A stretch of DNA of 64,000 bases from Variovorax sp. OK212 (lineage in GTDB: Bacteria; Pseudomonadota; Gammaproteobacteria; Burkholderiales; Burkholderiaceae_C), in the NCBI RefSeq assembly GCF_900112425.1, contig NZ_FOLP01000014.1:115585-179584 (forward strand). Reading direction: 5' to 3'. The notes under the pieces were generated by a model, which saw nothing but the letters and a program-made list of their open reading frames with translations, was not told the origin of the DNA and made no database searches. Below are positions 17,238-26,976 of the stretch, piece by piece. The stretch's first letter is position 1; each line of letters opens with the position of its first letter. Made by a program: the position numbers and the translations under genes.

Positions 17238-18113
17238 TCACACGCCTGCAGCAGCGGCCGCGCCGGACACGATTTCGGACAGTTCCTTCGTGATGCCAGC
17301 CTGACGGGTCTTGTTGTAGACCAGCTTCAGTTCGCTGATCACATTGCCCGCGTTGTCGGTCGCAGCCTTCATGGCCACCATGCGCGCCGAATGCTCGGAC
17401 GCCATGTTCTCGGCCACGGCCTGGTACACCAGCGATTCCACGTAGCGCACCAGCAGTTCGTCGATCACGCTCTGGGCATCGGGTTCGTAGATGTAGTCCC
17501 ACGAATGATGTCCCGGATCGGCCTGCAGCGTTTCGGCCTTCAGCGGCAGCAACTGCTCCACCATCGGCTCTTGCTTGATGGTGTTGATGAACTTCGTGTA
17601 GCACAGGTACACCGCCGACAGCTTGCCTTCGGCGTAGGCGTCCAGCAGCGTCTTGACGGGCCCGATGAGCTTGTCGAGATGCGGCGTGTCGCCCAGCTGC
17701 GTCACATGGGCCACCACGCGGGCGCCAATGCGATTCAGGAAGCCCAGGCCCTTGCTGCCGATGGCCACCGACTCGACCACGTTGCCCGCCGCCTGCGCTT
17801 CGCGCAGCTTGCCGGTGACGGCACGCAGCAGGTTGGTGTTCAAGCCGCCGCACAGGCCCTTGTCGCTGGTCACGATGATGAAACCGACGCCCTTGGCCTC
17901 GGTTGTCTTCATGAACGCGTGGGTGTACTCCGGGTTCGCCTTGCCAAGGTTGGCCGCGATGTTGCGGATCTTTTCGCTGTAGGGGCGCGCGGCGCGCATG
18001 CGTTCCTGCGCCTTGCGCATCTTGGAAACCGAGACCATTTCCATGGCCTTGGTGATCTTCTTGGTGTTCTCCACCGATTTGATCTTGCCGCGGATTTCCT
18101 TACCAGCTGCCAT
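17238..18113 (-). CDS. atpG: ATP synthase F1 gamma subunit
   Basis: Rotating central shaft of F1. The N-terminal helix reads GKEIRGKIKSVENTKKITKAMEMVS in outline, with a central Rossmann-like part (TSDKGLCGGLNTN near residue 86). The C-terminal helix near residue 240-280 carries MVAMKAATDNA and LKLVYNKTRQAGITKEL. Length is 291 residues. The stop is 88 bp before the inserted lipoprotein gene. Confidence 0.97.
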   Translation of the reverse strand: MAAGKEIRGKIKSVENTKKITKAMEMVSVSKMRKAQERMRAARPYSEKIRNIAANLGKANPEYTHAFMKTTEAKGVGFIIVTSDKGLCGGLNTNLLRAVTGKLREAQAAGNVVESVAIGSKGLGFLNRIGARVVAHVTQLGDTPHLDKLIGPVKTLLDAYAEGKLSAVYLCYTKFINTIKQEPMVEQLLPLKAETLQADPGHHSWDYIYEPDAQSVIDELLVRYVESLVYQAVAENMASEHSARMVAMKAATDNAGNVISELKLVYNKTRQAGITKELSEIVSGAAAAAGV

Positions 18114-18134
18114 GAGAGTTCCTTCTTGCGTCGA

Positions 18135-19748
<1,614 letters not shown>

Positions 19749-19786
19749 GACTCTTTCCTTCTTTCTTTGTAAGGCGATGGAGACCG

Positions 19787-20317
19787 TCAGGCCGCCAGCG
19801 CAACTTTCATTTGTTCAAGGCGCGCTTTGACGGAGGTGTCGAGCACCTCGTCGCCGACCACCACACGAATGCCGCCGATCAGTTCCGGCTCTTGCTGAAC
19901 CGTGACCTGGAGCTTGCGACCGAAGCGCTTTTCGAGCGCGGCCGACACACCGGCCAGGGCCGCGGCGTCGATCGGGAAGGCGCTGTAGACAACGGCGTCG
20001 GACGAGCCGCTCTTCGCGTTGGCCAGTGTCCGGAACTGCTTCGCAATTTCCGGCAGCACCGAAAAACGCCCGTTCTCTAGGAGCGCGGCCAGGAAGTTCT
20101 GGGCAGCAGCGGTCAGCGGCGCACCGAATGCACCGGCAACCACGCCAACCACCTGTTCGGCCGTGGCCTTCGGGTTGTCGGCGAACTGCTGGAGCTCGGG
20201 ATTGGCCGCGATGACGGCCATCTTTTCGAGCCATGCGCTGGTGCCGGCGACGTCGGACGACGACGCCTTGAAGAGCGCCTCGGCGTAGGGGCGTGCAATG
20301 GTGGCGAGTTCTGCCAT
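19787..20317 (-). CDS. atpH: ATP synthase F1 delta subunit
   Basis: Peripheral stalk subunit that joins F1 to the b subunits. An N-terminal helical domain (IARPYAEALF near residue 7) is followed by a C-terminal domain ending in IGGIRVVVGDEVLDTSVKAR in outline. Length is 176 residues, as usual. It lies 8 bp after atpF. Confidence 0.96.
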   Translation of the reverse strand: MAELATIARPYAEALFKASSSDVAGTSAWLEKMAVIAANPELQQFADNPKATAEQVVGVVAGAFGAPLTAAAQNFLAALLENGRFSVLPEIAKQFRTLANAKSGSSDAVVYSAFPIDAAALAGVSAALEKRFGRKLQVTVQQEPELIGGIRVVVGDEVLDTSVKARLEQMKVALAA

Positions 20318-20325
20318 GGCTTCTA

Positions 20326-20796
20326 TCAGAGTTCGGTCTGCAGACGGGCGAGCAAATCGGCGTGAACGCCCGCATTCACTTCCTTGCGCAGAATCTGCTC
20401 TGCGCCCTTGACGGCCAGCGCGGCGACCTGCTCACGCAGGGCTTCGCGGGCCTTCACGGCCTGCTGGTCGGCTTCGACGCGGGCGGCTGCAACGATCTTG
20501 TTGCCTTCCTCGGTCGCGCGGGCCTTGGCCTCTTCAACGATGGCCTGGGCGCGACGTTCGGCGTCAGCAAGACGTTGTGCGGACTCGTTGCGTGCCTGGC
20601 CCAGTTCGGCTTCCACGCGCTTGTTGGCGGCGCTCAGCTCGGACTTTGCCTTGTCGGCGGCAGCGAGGCCTTCGGCGATCTTCGCAGCGCGGTCGTCCAG
20701 CGCTTTCGCGATCGGCGGCCACACGTACTTCATCGTGAACCCGACCAGGATCAGGAACACGATCATCTGAACGATCAGGGTACCGGTAATGCTCAC
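20326..20796 (-). CDS. atpF: ATP synthase Fo b subunit
   Basis: Peripheral stalk subunit. One N-terminal membrane helix (about residues 5-25, ending FTMKYVWPPI) is followed by a long charged coiled coil, rich in Ala, Glu, Lys and Arg, to residue 156. The proline pair after KYVW is typical. It sits 82 bp after atpE and 8 bp before atpH. Confidence 0.96.
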   Translation of the reverse strand: MSITGTLIVQMIVFLILVGFTMKYVWPPIAKALDDRAAKIAEGLAAADKAKSELSAANKRVEAELGQARNESAQRLADAERRAQAIVEEAKARATEEGNKIVAAARVEADQQAVKAREALREQVAALAVKGAEQILRKEVNAGVHADLLARLQTEL

Positions 20797-20878
20797 TTTT
20801 CACCCTCTCTATGGGATTGAATCGAAGCCATTCGCTAGATGTCCTAGAGAACGACGACGCAGGTCCGACGAGAAAGAC

Positions 20879-21142
20879 TTACTTCGGCAGGTTGGCGATC
20901 TGAGCCAGGAACGGGTTGGCCGTTGCGAACCACAGAGCGATACCGGTGCCGATAATGAAAGCAGCGTCGATCAGACCGGCCAGCAGGAACATCTTGGTTT
21001 GAAGTTCACCCATGAGTTCAGGCTGACGTGCGGCCGACTCGAGGTACTTGCTGCCCATGATGCCGATGCCGATACATGCGCCAACAGCGCCCAGACCGAT
21101 GATCAGGCCGGCGGCCAGTGCAACAAAGCTAATAACTTCCAT
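20879..21142 (-). CDS. atpE: ATP synthase Fo c subunit (rotor ring)
   Basis: An 87-residue hairpin of two membrane helices. The polar loop is ARQPEL near residue 38, and the second helix carries the ion-binding carboxylate as Asp in LAGLIDAAF near residue 60. The sodium-site pattern is not evident, so proton coupling is the likely reading. A strong ribosome binding site (aggag, 5 bp before ATG) and 60-82 bp spacers on both sides fit the high expression needed for the multi-copy ring. Confidence 0.97.
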   Translation of the reverse strand: MEVISFVALAAGLIIGLGAVGACIGIGIMGSKYLESAARQPELMGELQTKMFLLAGLIDAAFIIGTGIALWFATANPFLAQIANLPK

Positions 21143-21202
21143 GATGACTCCTAGAGGACTTTGGTTGAAGAGAAAACAAAAAACAGAAACGAAAACCGAT
21201 GA

Positions 21203-22072
21203 TCAGTGGTGATCGTGGGCCTGGCCGATGTAGACCAGCGTCAGCATCATGAACACGAAGGCTTGCAACGTGATGATCAGGATGTGGAAGATGGCCCAGG
21301 CCGTGCCCGCGATGATGTGGCCGATGGCCAGGCTGATGCCGGTGGCCGACATGGACCAGGCACCGCCCATCAAGGCGATCAGCAGGAAGATCAGTTCACC
21401 GGCGTACATGTTGCCGAACAACCGCATGCCGTGAGAGACCGTCTTGGCGACGAACTCGATCATCTGCATGGCGAAGTTGAAGGGGTACAGCGCCCAATGG
21501 TTGCCGAAGGGTGCGGTGAACAGCTCGTGGATCCAGCCGCCAGCGCCCTTGATCTTGATGTTGTAGTAGATGCAGATCAGCAGCACCGCCACCGACATGC
21601 CCATGGTCACCGAGAGGTCGGCGGTGGGCACGACACGCAGGTAGGCGTGGTGCGGGTCTTCACCGGCAATGCCGAAGATCTTGGCCCAGATGGCCGGGAA
21701 CAAATCGACGGGGAACAAGTCCATTGCATTGAGCAGGAAGATCCACACGAAGATCGTGAGCGCCAGCGGAGCAACGAACTTGCGGCTCGTGGCGTTGTGG
21801 ACGATGCCCTTGGCCTGCTGGTCGACCATTTCGACGAGCAGTTCGACAGCCGCTTGAAAACGGCCGGGAACGCCCGAAGTAGCCTTGCGGGCAGCAAGCC
21901 ACAGCAGCCAGCAGCCGATGACACCGAGCAAGATCGAAAAGAACAGCGAGTCGAAATTGAAAACAGTCAGGTCCGCAACACCCCCAGGCTTGGAGCTTTG
22001 CAGGTGCGTCAAGTGGTGAACGATGTATTCACCCGCGGTCTGACCATGTTCCGCAGCGTTTTCAGCAGCCAT
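21203..22072 (-). CDS. atpB: ATP synthase Fo a subunit
   Basis: Proton channel subunit with about five or six membrane helices. The essential arginine lies in SHGMRLFGNMYAGE near residue 217. The N-terminal extension of about 45 residues (AAENAAEHGQTAGEYIVHHL) is hydrophilic. Length is 289 residues. It is 4 bp after atpI. Confidence 0.97.
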   Translation of the reverse strand: MAAENAAEHGQTAGEYIVHHLTHLQSSKPGGVADLTVFNFDSLFFSILLGVIGCWLLWLAARKATSGVPGRFQAAVELLVEMVDQQAKGIVHNATSRKFVAPLALTIFVWIFLLNAMDLFPVDLFPAIWAKIFGIAGEDPHHAYLRVVPTADLSVTMGMSVAVLLICIYYNIKIKGAGGWIHELFTAPFGNHWALYPFNFAMQMIEFVAKTVSHGMRLFGNMYAGELIFLLIALMGGAWSMSATGISLAIGHIIAGTAWAIFHILIITLQAFVFMMLTLVYIGQAHDHH

Positions 22073-22076
22073 TCCG

Positions 22077-22562
22077 TTACTCGTCTCTCTGTTTCCGGCG
22101 CCGGGGCGAGAACATCACCGCCAACCAGGCCGCCTTCATTGTCACCACCAGGCCGACCAGCATTGCTGGCCAGCTCAGCGCCGTTACGAGCCTTGGCGCA
22201 GCGATCAGCATCGCCACCGACAAGGCCATCTTGACCATTTCCCACAGGAAGAATCCGAACACCGCAGTGCCAGGATTCAAGGAAGAAAATCGACCGGTCA
22301 GCCCACGTGCGAAGACCGCCGATGGAACAACCACCGCGATCGCACCGTAAGCGGCGGACCAACCCAGATTTTGCCTCCCCGTCAGTCCCCAGGCGGCCAA
22401 AGCCACCACCAGACCGACAACCAACTGACCCGCGACCACCCGCCATGGGGAGACCGAAGGGTTCTTTGCTCGCAGTTCACGCGCCTGTTCGGCGGTCAAC
22501 GGCTTGAATTCTGCATCGAGGTCTTCAGCGACCTCCGAGTCTTGACGGGCGATTGTTTTCAT
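22077..22562 (-). CDS. atpI: ATP synthase subunit I (accessory)
   Basis: First gene of the atp operon. A hydrophilic N-terminus of about 45 residues is followed by four hydrophobic segments (VVAGQLVVGLVVALAAWGL and further), as in AtpI proteins that help c-ring assembly. Length is 161 residues. A TATAAT-like -10 lies about 48 bp upstream in the region shared with the divergent aminotransferase gene. Confidence 0.87.
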   Translation of the reverse strand: MKTIARQDSEVAEDLDAEFKPLTAEQARELRAKNPSVSPWRVVAGQLVVGLVVALAAWGLTGRQNLGWSAAYGAIAVVVPSAVFARGLTGRFSSLNPGTAVFGFFLWEMVKMALSVAMLIAAPRLVTALSWPAMLVGLVVTMKAAWLAVMFSPRRRKQRDE

Positions 22563-22609
22563 TTCGAATGAAGCCCGGATGACGACCCAGAATTTCTACA
22601 AAGCCATTG

Positions 22610-22615
22610 ATTATA
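22610..22615 (-). promoter_or_regulatory. Putative -10 element of the atp operon
   Basis: On the minus strand a perfect TATAAT lies in tttttacttataatcaatgg, upstream of atpI. No good -35 hexamer is seen 16-18 bp upstream (sequence there is GC-rich), so the promoter is supported only by the -10 and its place. Confidence 0.45.
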
Positions 22616-22720
22616 AGTAAAAACCCAACCCATCCGGCCACCCTGAGTGGCCCGCATGCAAATCGGCACCGCATTCCCTGACGCGAGCCCGACGATGCCT
22701 GCACAACCATAATTCTCGGC

Positions 22721-23614
22721 ATGCACCCTATCACCGACGCCCTGCCTGCCACGCTTTGTTACCTCAACGGCGAATTCACCGCCCTGCGCGACGCCAAGAT
22801 CAGCGTGCTCGACCGTGGCTTCATCTTCGGCGACGGCATCTACGAATACGTCCCCGTCTACTTCGGCCAGCCCTTCTGCTTCGAGGAGCACATGGCCCGC
22901 CTCGACCGCTCTCTCGCCGAGCTGCAGATCGACAACCCGCACACGCTCGCGCAGTGGCGCGATATTGTCATGCACCTCGTCGCACCCGGCGGCGAAGCCC
23001 CGCAATCCGTGTACTTTCAGGTCACACGCGGCGTGGCCCCGCGCGACCACGCGATGGTGCGCGGCCTGGTGCCGACGGTGTTCGTCATGGTGAACCCGCT
23101 GCCTCCGATCTCCGACGCCGTTCGCGCCAAGGGCGTGGCCTGCGTCACCGCGGACGACTTCCGCTGGCAGAAGGCGCACATCAAGAGCACCAGTCTGCTG
23201 GGCGCGGTGCTTGCGCGGCAGATCAGCGTGGAGGCCGGCGCCACCGAGACCATCATGTTCCGCGGCGAATGGCTCAGCGAGGCCTCGTCGAGCAACGTGT
23301 GGGTCGTGAAGAACGGCAAGCTGATGGGCCCGCCCAAGGACAACCTCGTGCTCACCGGCATCCGCTACGGCCTCTTCGAGCGCCTGTGCGAGGAACAGGG
23401 CATTGCGTACGAGCTGCGCCGCATCACGCGCGACGAAGTGTTCGCCGCCGACGAGCTGCTGATCTCCTCGGCCAGCAAGGAGCTGCTGCCCGTCGTCACC
23501 CTCGACGGCCAGGCTATTGGCAATGGCCGTCCCGGCCCCATCTACGACAGCTTGTACAAGGCCTACCAACAGGCCAAGGTACGCAACGCACAGAAGCACG
23601 GAGCCCCGGCATGA
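22721..23614 (+). CDS. dat: D-amino-acid aminotransferase (class IV PLP enzyme)
   Basis: PLP-dependent transaminase of fold type IV. Family features are SVLDRGFIFGDGIYEY near residue 28, the probable PLP lysine in AHIKSTSLLGAV near residue 150, and SEASSSNVWVVKNG with the phosphate-binding LTGIRYGL. Length is 297 residues. The assignment as D-amino-acid rather than branched-chain aminotransferase rests on overall resemblance. Its stop overlaps the DUF493 start by ATGA, so it leads the cluster with lipB and lipA. D-amino acids from this enzyme feed cell-wall synthesis in other bacteria. Confidence 0.88.
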   Translation: MHPITDALPATLCYLNGEFTALRDAKISVLDRGFIFGDGIYEYVPVYFGQPFCFEEHMARLDRSLAELQIDNPHTLAQWRDIVMHLVAPGGEAPQSVYFQVTRGVAPRDHAMVRGLVPTVFVMVNPLPPISDAVRAKGVACVTADDFRWQKAHIKSTSLLGAVLARQISVEAGATETIMFRGEWLSEASSSNVWVVKNGKLMGPPKDNLVLTGIRYGLFERLCEEQGIAYELRRITRDEVFAADELLISSASKELLPVVTLDGQAIGNGRPGPIYDSLYKAYQQAKVRNAQKHGAPA

Positions 23615-23973
23615 CCGACAACACGACCCCCATCGAGAACACCGCGACCACCGCGGCAACTGCAGCGACTGCAGCACCGGCGGCAACCGAGACCACGCCG
23701 GTCCCCGATCCCCGCAAGGAATCGCTGATCGAGTACCCCTCGCAGTTCCCCATCAAGGTGATGGGCGCGAAGGTCGACGGCATCGTGCACGCGATCACGC
23801 AGATCGCCGAGCAGTTCGACCCGGCCTTCGACGCCACCACCGTCGAGCTGCGCGAAAGCAAGGCCGGCAACTACCTGGGCGTGACCATCACCGTGACGGC
23901 CACCAGCCGCGAGCAACTCGACGACCTGTACCGCGCACTGTCCGCGCACCCGATGGTCAAGGTCGTGCTTTGA
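23611..23973 (+). CDS. ybeD: DUF493 family protein (YbeD-like)
   Basis: A 120-residue protein. The first 35 residues are a Thr/Ala-rich low-complexity tail. The remainder is the DUF493 ferredoxin-like fold (SLIEYPSQFPIKVMG, NYLGVTITVTATSREQLDDLYRAL in outline). In many proteobacteria this gene stands beside lipB, as here, with only one gene between. Its function is unclear; a regulatory role linked to lipoate is inferred from context only. Confidence 0.88.
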   Translation: MTDNTTPIENTATTAATAATAAPAATETTPVPDPRKESLIEYPSQFPIKVMGAKVDGIVHAITQIAEQFDPAFDATTVELRESKAGNYLGVTITVTATSREQLDDLYRALSAHPMVKVVL

Positions 23974-25205
23974 CCCTGCGCTGGCGCTTCGTGGCGGCGG
24001 CACTGTGTGCAAGCGGCCTCGTGGCCGCCTGCACCACGGCGCCCAACCCGTACTACGACGCCAGCCGCAAGCACCACCGGCCCGACGGCTTCCAGGACAA
24101 CTACATCGCGTTCAAGCCGAAGAACTTCTTCACCGATGTCCTGCTGGGCTGGCAGTTGCCCTCGTGGTTCAAGGGCCTGCCGCCCGCGCCCGAGGCGGCG
24201 CCGCCGGTGGTCCCGCCCGATCTCGCATTCCTGCAGGCCAACACCGGCGCAGCCACGCAGCCCGCCGCCACCTTCATCGGCCACGCCACCGTGCTCGTGC
24301 AGGTGCCCACCGCCGGCGGCGGCCTCAACGTGCTGACCGACCCGGTGTTCGGCGATCGCGCCTCCCCGTTCTCGTTCGCCGGCCCGAAGCGTTTCCAGCC
24401 GCCGGGCGTCGCGCTGAAAGACCTGCCGCACATCGACCTGGTGCTGATCAGCCACAACCACTACGACCACCTCGACGAAGGCAGCGTGAAGGCGCTGAAC
24501 GCGCAGGCCGGTGGGCCGCCGCTCTTCGTGGTGCCGCTGGGCATCGCGCCGTGGCTGGCGGAGCGCGGCATCGCCAACGCGGTCGAGCTCGACTGGTGGG
24601 ACAGCATCACGCTGCCGGCCGCCGAGGGCTCGCTGCAGGCGAGGCAGGCCCGCATCCAGCGCGACGGCGCGGGCATTGCCACCGACACACCCGGCACGCC
24701 CGGTACGCCCGGTACGCCCGACGCGGTACAGGTGTTCCTCGTGCCCGCCCAGCACTGGAGCGCACGCGGCCTCGGCGACAAGATGCAGACGCTGTGGGGC
24801 GGCTTCGCGCTGCTTTCGCCGAAGATGCACCTCTTCTATTCCGGCGACACCGGCTATTCGAAGGACTTCGCCGACATCCAGGCCCGTCTCGCGCCGCGCC
24901 AGGGCAGCGCCCAGGGCGGCGGCTTCGACCTCGCCCTGCTGCCCGTGGGCGCCTACGAGCCGCGCTGGTTCATGACCGACCAGCACGTCAACCCCGACGA
25001 AAGCGTGCGCATCCACCGCGAACTGCACGCCAAGCGCAGCCTGGGCGTGCACTGGGCCACCTTCTCGCTCACCGACGAGGCGCTCGACCAGCCGCCCAAG
25101 GACCTGGCCACGGCCCGCAAGGCCCAGGGCGTGGCCGACGACGCCTTCTTCACGCTCGCCATCGGCGAGACCCGCAAGCTGCCCGCGCGGCAGGCCACGC
25201 CATGA
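23970..25205 (+). CDS. Metallo-beta-lactamase-fold lipoprotein (NAPE-PLD-like hydrolase)
   Basis: A 411-residue predicted lipoprotein hydrolase. The start appears to be TTG at 23970, overlapping the DUF493 stop (ttga). It gives a clean signal peptide (TLRWRFVAAALCASGLVAAC) with a Cys at the lipobox. The binuclear metal motif is SHNHYDHLD near residue 165, followed by HWSARG and the later metal Asp in YSGDTGYSKDF. The fold resembles N-acyl-phosphatidylethanolamine phospholipase D and RomA-type proteins. A Thr-Pro-Gly triplet run (TPGTPGTPGTPD) lies near residue 240. Its place between DUF493 and lipB is unusual, and its stop overlaps the lipB start by ATGA. Confidence 0.82.
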   Translation: MTLRWRFVAAALCASGLVAACTTAPNPYYDASRKHHRPDGFQDNYIAFKPKNFFTDVLLGWQLPSWFKGLPPAPEAAPPVVPPDLAFLQANTGAATQPAATFIGHATVLVQVPTAGGGLNVLTDPVFGDRASPFSFAGPKRFQPPGVALKDLPHIDLVLISHNHYDHLDEGSVKALNAQAGGPPLFVVPLGIAPWLAERGIANAVELDWWDSITLPAAEGSLQARQARIQRDGAGIATDTPGTPGTPGTPDAVQVFLVPAQHWSARGLGDKMQTLWGGFALLSPKMHLFYSGDTGYSKDFADIQARLAPRQGSAQGGGFDLALLPVGAYEPRWFMTDQHVNPDESVRIHRELHAKRSLGVHWATFSLTDEALDQPPKDLATARKAQGVADDAFFTLAIGETRKLPARQATP

Positions 25206-25900
25206 CCGACACCACCACCGCCGCTCCCGCCATCGAACTGCACCCGCTGGGCCGCGTCGACTACGCCGCCACCTTCGCGGCCATGAAGAAATTCACCCTG
25301 GAACGCACGCCCGATACGGCCGATGCGCTATGGATTTGCGAGCACGCGCCGGTCTTCACCCAGGGCATCGCGGGCCAGCAGGACCACATCCTGAACCCCG
25401 GCGACATCCCCGTCGTGCAGACCGACCGCGGCGGCCAGGTCACCTTCCATGGCCCCGGCCAGGTGGTGGCCTACCCGCTGATCGACCTGCGGCGTGCGGG
25501 CTATTTCGTCAAGGAATACGTCTACCGCATCGAGGAATCGGTGCTGCGCACCCTTGCCCATTTCGGCGTGACCGGCCACCGCGTGCCCGGCGCGCCGGGC
25601 ATCTACGTGCGCCTGGACGACCCGTTTTCGCACGCGGCCCTGACCGGCCCGCAGCCCGCCGGCGACCCCTTCCGCGGCCTCGGCAAGATCGCCGCGCTGG
25701 GCATCAAGGTGAGCCGCCATGCCACCTACCACGGCGTGGCGCTGAACGTCGGCATGGACCTCGAACCCTTCTCGCGCATCAACCCTTGCGGCTATGCGGG
25801 GCTGCAAACGGTCGACCTTTCTACAATCGGCATCCAAACCACATGGGAAGAAGCCGCCACGGTGCTGAGCCAGAAGCTCACCACCTTCCTGGCGCCTTGA
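25202..25900 (+). CDS. lipB: Octanoyl-ACP:protein N-octanoyltransferase
   Basis: Transfers octanoate from acyl carrier protein to lipoyl domains, the first step of lipoate assembly. Motifs: RGGQVTFHGPGQ near residue 77, GLGKIAALGIKVSRH near residue 157 with the catalytic Lys, and NPCGYAG near residue 195 with the catalytic Cys. Length is 232 residues. ATG 25202 overlaps the preceding stop. LipA follows 7 bp later. Confidence 0.96.
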   Translation: MTDTTTAAPAIELHPLGRVDYAATFAAMKKFTLERTPDTADALWICEHAPVFTQGIAGQQDHILNPGDIPVVQTDRGGQVTFHGPGQVVAYPLIDLRRAGYFVKEYVYRIEESVLRTLAHFGVTGHRVPGAPGIYVRLDDPFSHAALTGPQPAGDPFRGLGKIAALGIKVSRHATYHGVALNVGMDLEPFSRINPCGYAGLQTVDLSTIGIQTTWEEAATVLSQKLTTFLAP

Positions 25901-25907
25901 ACTGCCA

Positions 25908-26909
25908 ATGAGCACCACTGAAGTCGTCCGCGACGCGCAAAGCGCCGAAAACTACAACCCCCTGGCCAAGCAGAAAGCGGCGGCCAAGCTCTCGCGCATC
26001 CCCGTCAAGGTGGTGCAGACCGGCGAAGTGCTCAAGAAGCCGGAGTGGATCCGCGTCAAGGCCGGCAGCCCGACCACGCGCTTCTACGAGATCAAGCAGA
26101 TCCTGCGCGAAAGCAACCTGCACACCGTCTGCGAAGAAGCCTCGTGCCCGAACATCGGCGAGTGCTTCGGCAACGGCACCGCCACCTTCATGATCATGGG
26201 CGACAAGTGCACGCGCCGCTGCCCGTTCTGCGACGTGGGCCACGGCCGCCCCGACCCGCTGGACAAGGACGAGCCGCTCAACCTGGCCAAGACCATCGCC
26301 AAGCTGCGCCTGAAGTACGTGGTGATCACCAGCGTCGACCGCGACGACCTGCGCGACGGCGGCAGCCAGCACTTCGTGGACTGCATCACCAACATCCGCG
26401 AGCTCTCGCCGATGACGCAGATCGAGATCCTGGTGCCCGACTTCCGCGGCCGCGACGACCGCGCGCTGGAAATCCTGAAGGCCGCGCCGCCGGACGTGAT
26501 GAACCACAACCTGGAAACCGCGCCGCGCCTGTACAAGGAAGCGCGCCCCGGCAGCGACTACCAGTTCAGCCTGAACCTGCTGAAGAAGTTCAAGGCGCTG
26601 CACCCGAACGTGCCGACCAAGAGCGGCATCATGGTCGGCCTGGGCGAGACCGACGAAGAGATCCTGCAGGTCATGCGCGACATGCGCGCGCACGACATCG
26701 ACATGCTGACCATCGGCCAGTACCTGTCGCCGTCGGGCTCGCACCTGCCGGTGCGCCGCTACGTGCACCCCGACACCTTCAAGATGTTCGAGGAAGAGGC
26801 CTACAAGATGGGCTTCAGCCATGCGGCCGTGGGTGCGATGGTGCGCTCGAGCTACCACGCGGACCAGCAGGCCCACGCGGCGCAGCAGGCGCACGCCGCC
26901 GGCGCCTGA
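25908..26909 (+). CDS. lipA: Lipoyl synthase (radical SAM)
   Basis: Inserts two sulfurs into the octanoyl chain. The auxiliary iron-sulfur cluster site is CEEASCPNIGEC near residue 76, and the radical-SAM cluster site is CTRRCPFC near residue 103. The C-terminal RSSYHAD motif includes the serine ligand of the auxiliary cluster, here followed by a His/Ala/Gln tail (HAAQQAHAAGA). Length is 333 residues. It ends the dat-lipA cluster and is followed by a hairpin terminator. Confidence 0.97.
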   Translation: MSTTEVVRDAQSAENYNPLAKQKAAAKLSRIPVKVVQTGEVLKKPEWIRVKAGSPTTRFYEIKQILRESNLHTVCEEASCPNIGECFGNGTATFMIMGDKCTRRCPFCDVGHGRPDPLDKDEPLNLAKTIAKLRLKYVVITSVDRDDLRDGGSQHFVDCITNIRELSPMTQIEILVPDFRGRDDRALEILKAAPPDVMNHNLETAPRLYKEARPGSDYQFSLNLLKKFKALHPNVPTKSGIMVGLGETDEEILQVMRDMRAHDIDMLTIGQYLSPSGSHLPVRRYVHPDTFKMFEEEAYKMGFSHAAVGAMVRSSYHADQQAHAAQQAHAAGA

Positions 26910-26934
26910 CCGACTCGAAGAACCAAGCAAGCAG

Positions 26935-26960
26935 AAAGGCCCCGTCGAGGGCCTTCTTCG
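26935..26960 (+). terminator. Probable terminator after lipA
   Basis: A seven-pair stem (aaggccc with gggcctt, loop cgtcga) is followed by cttcttcg rather than a pure T-run. It lies between lipA and the next gene, so a weak intrinsic terminator is likely. Confidence 0.7.
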
Positions 26961-26976
26961 ATTCAGGGAGGAGCAG

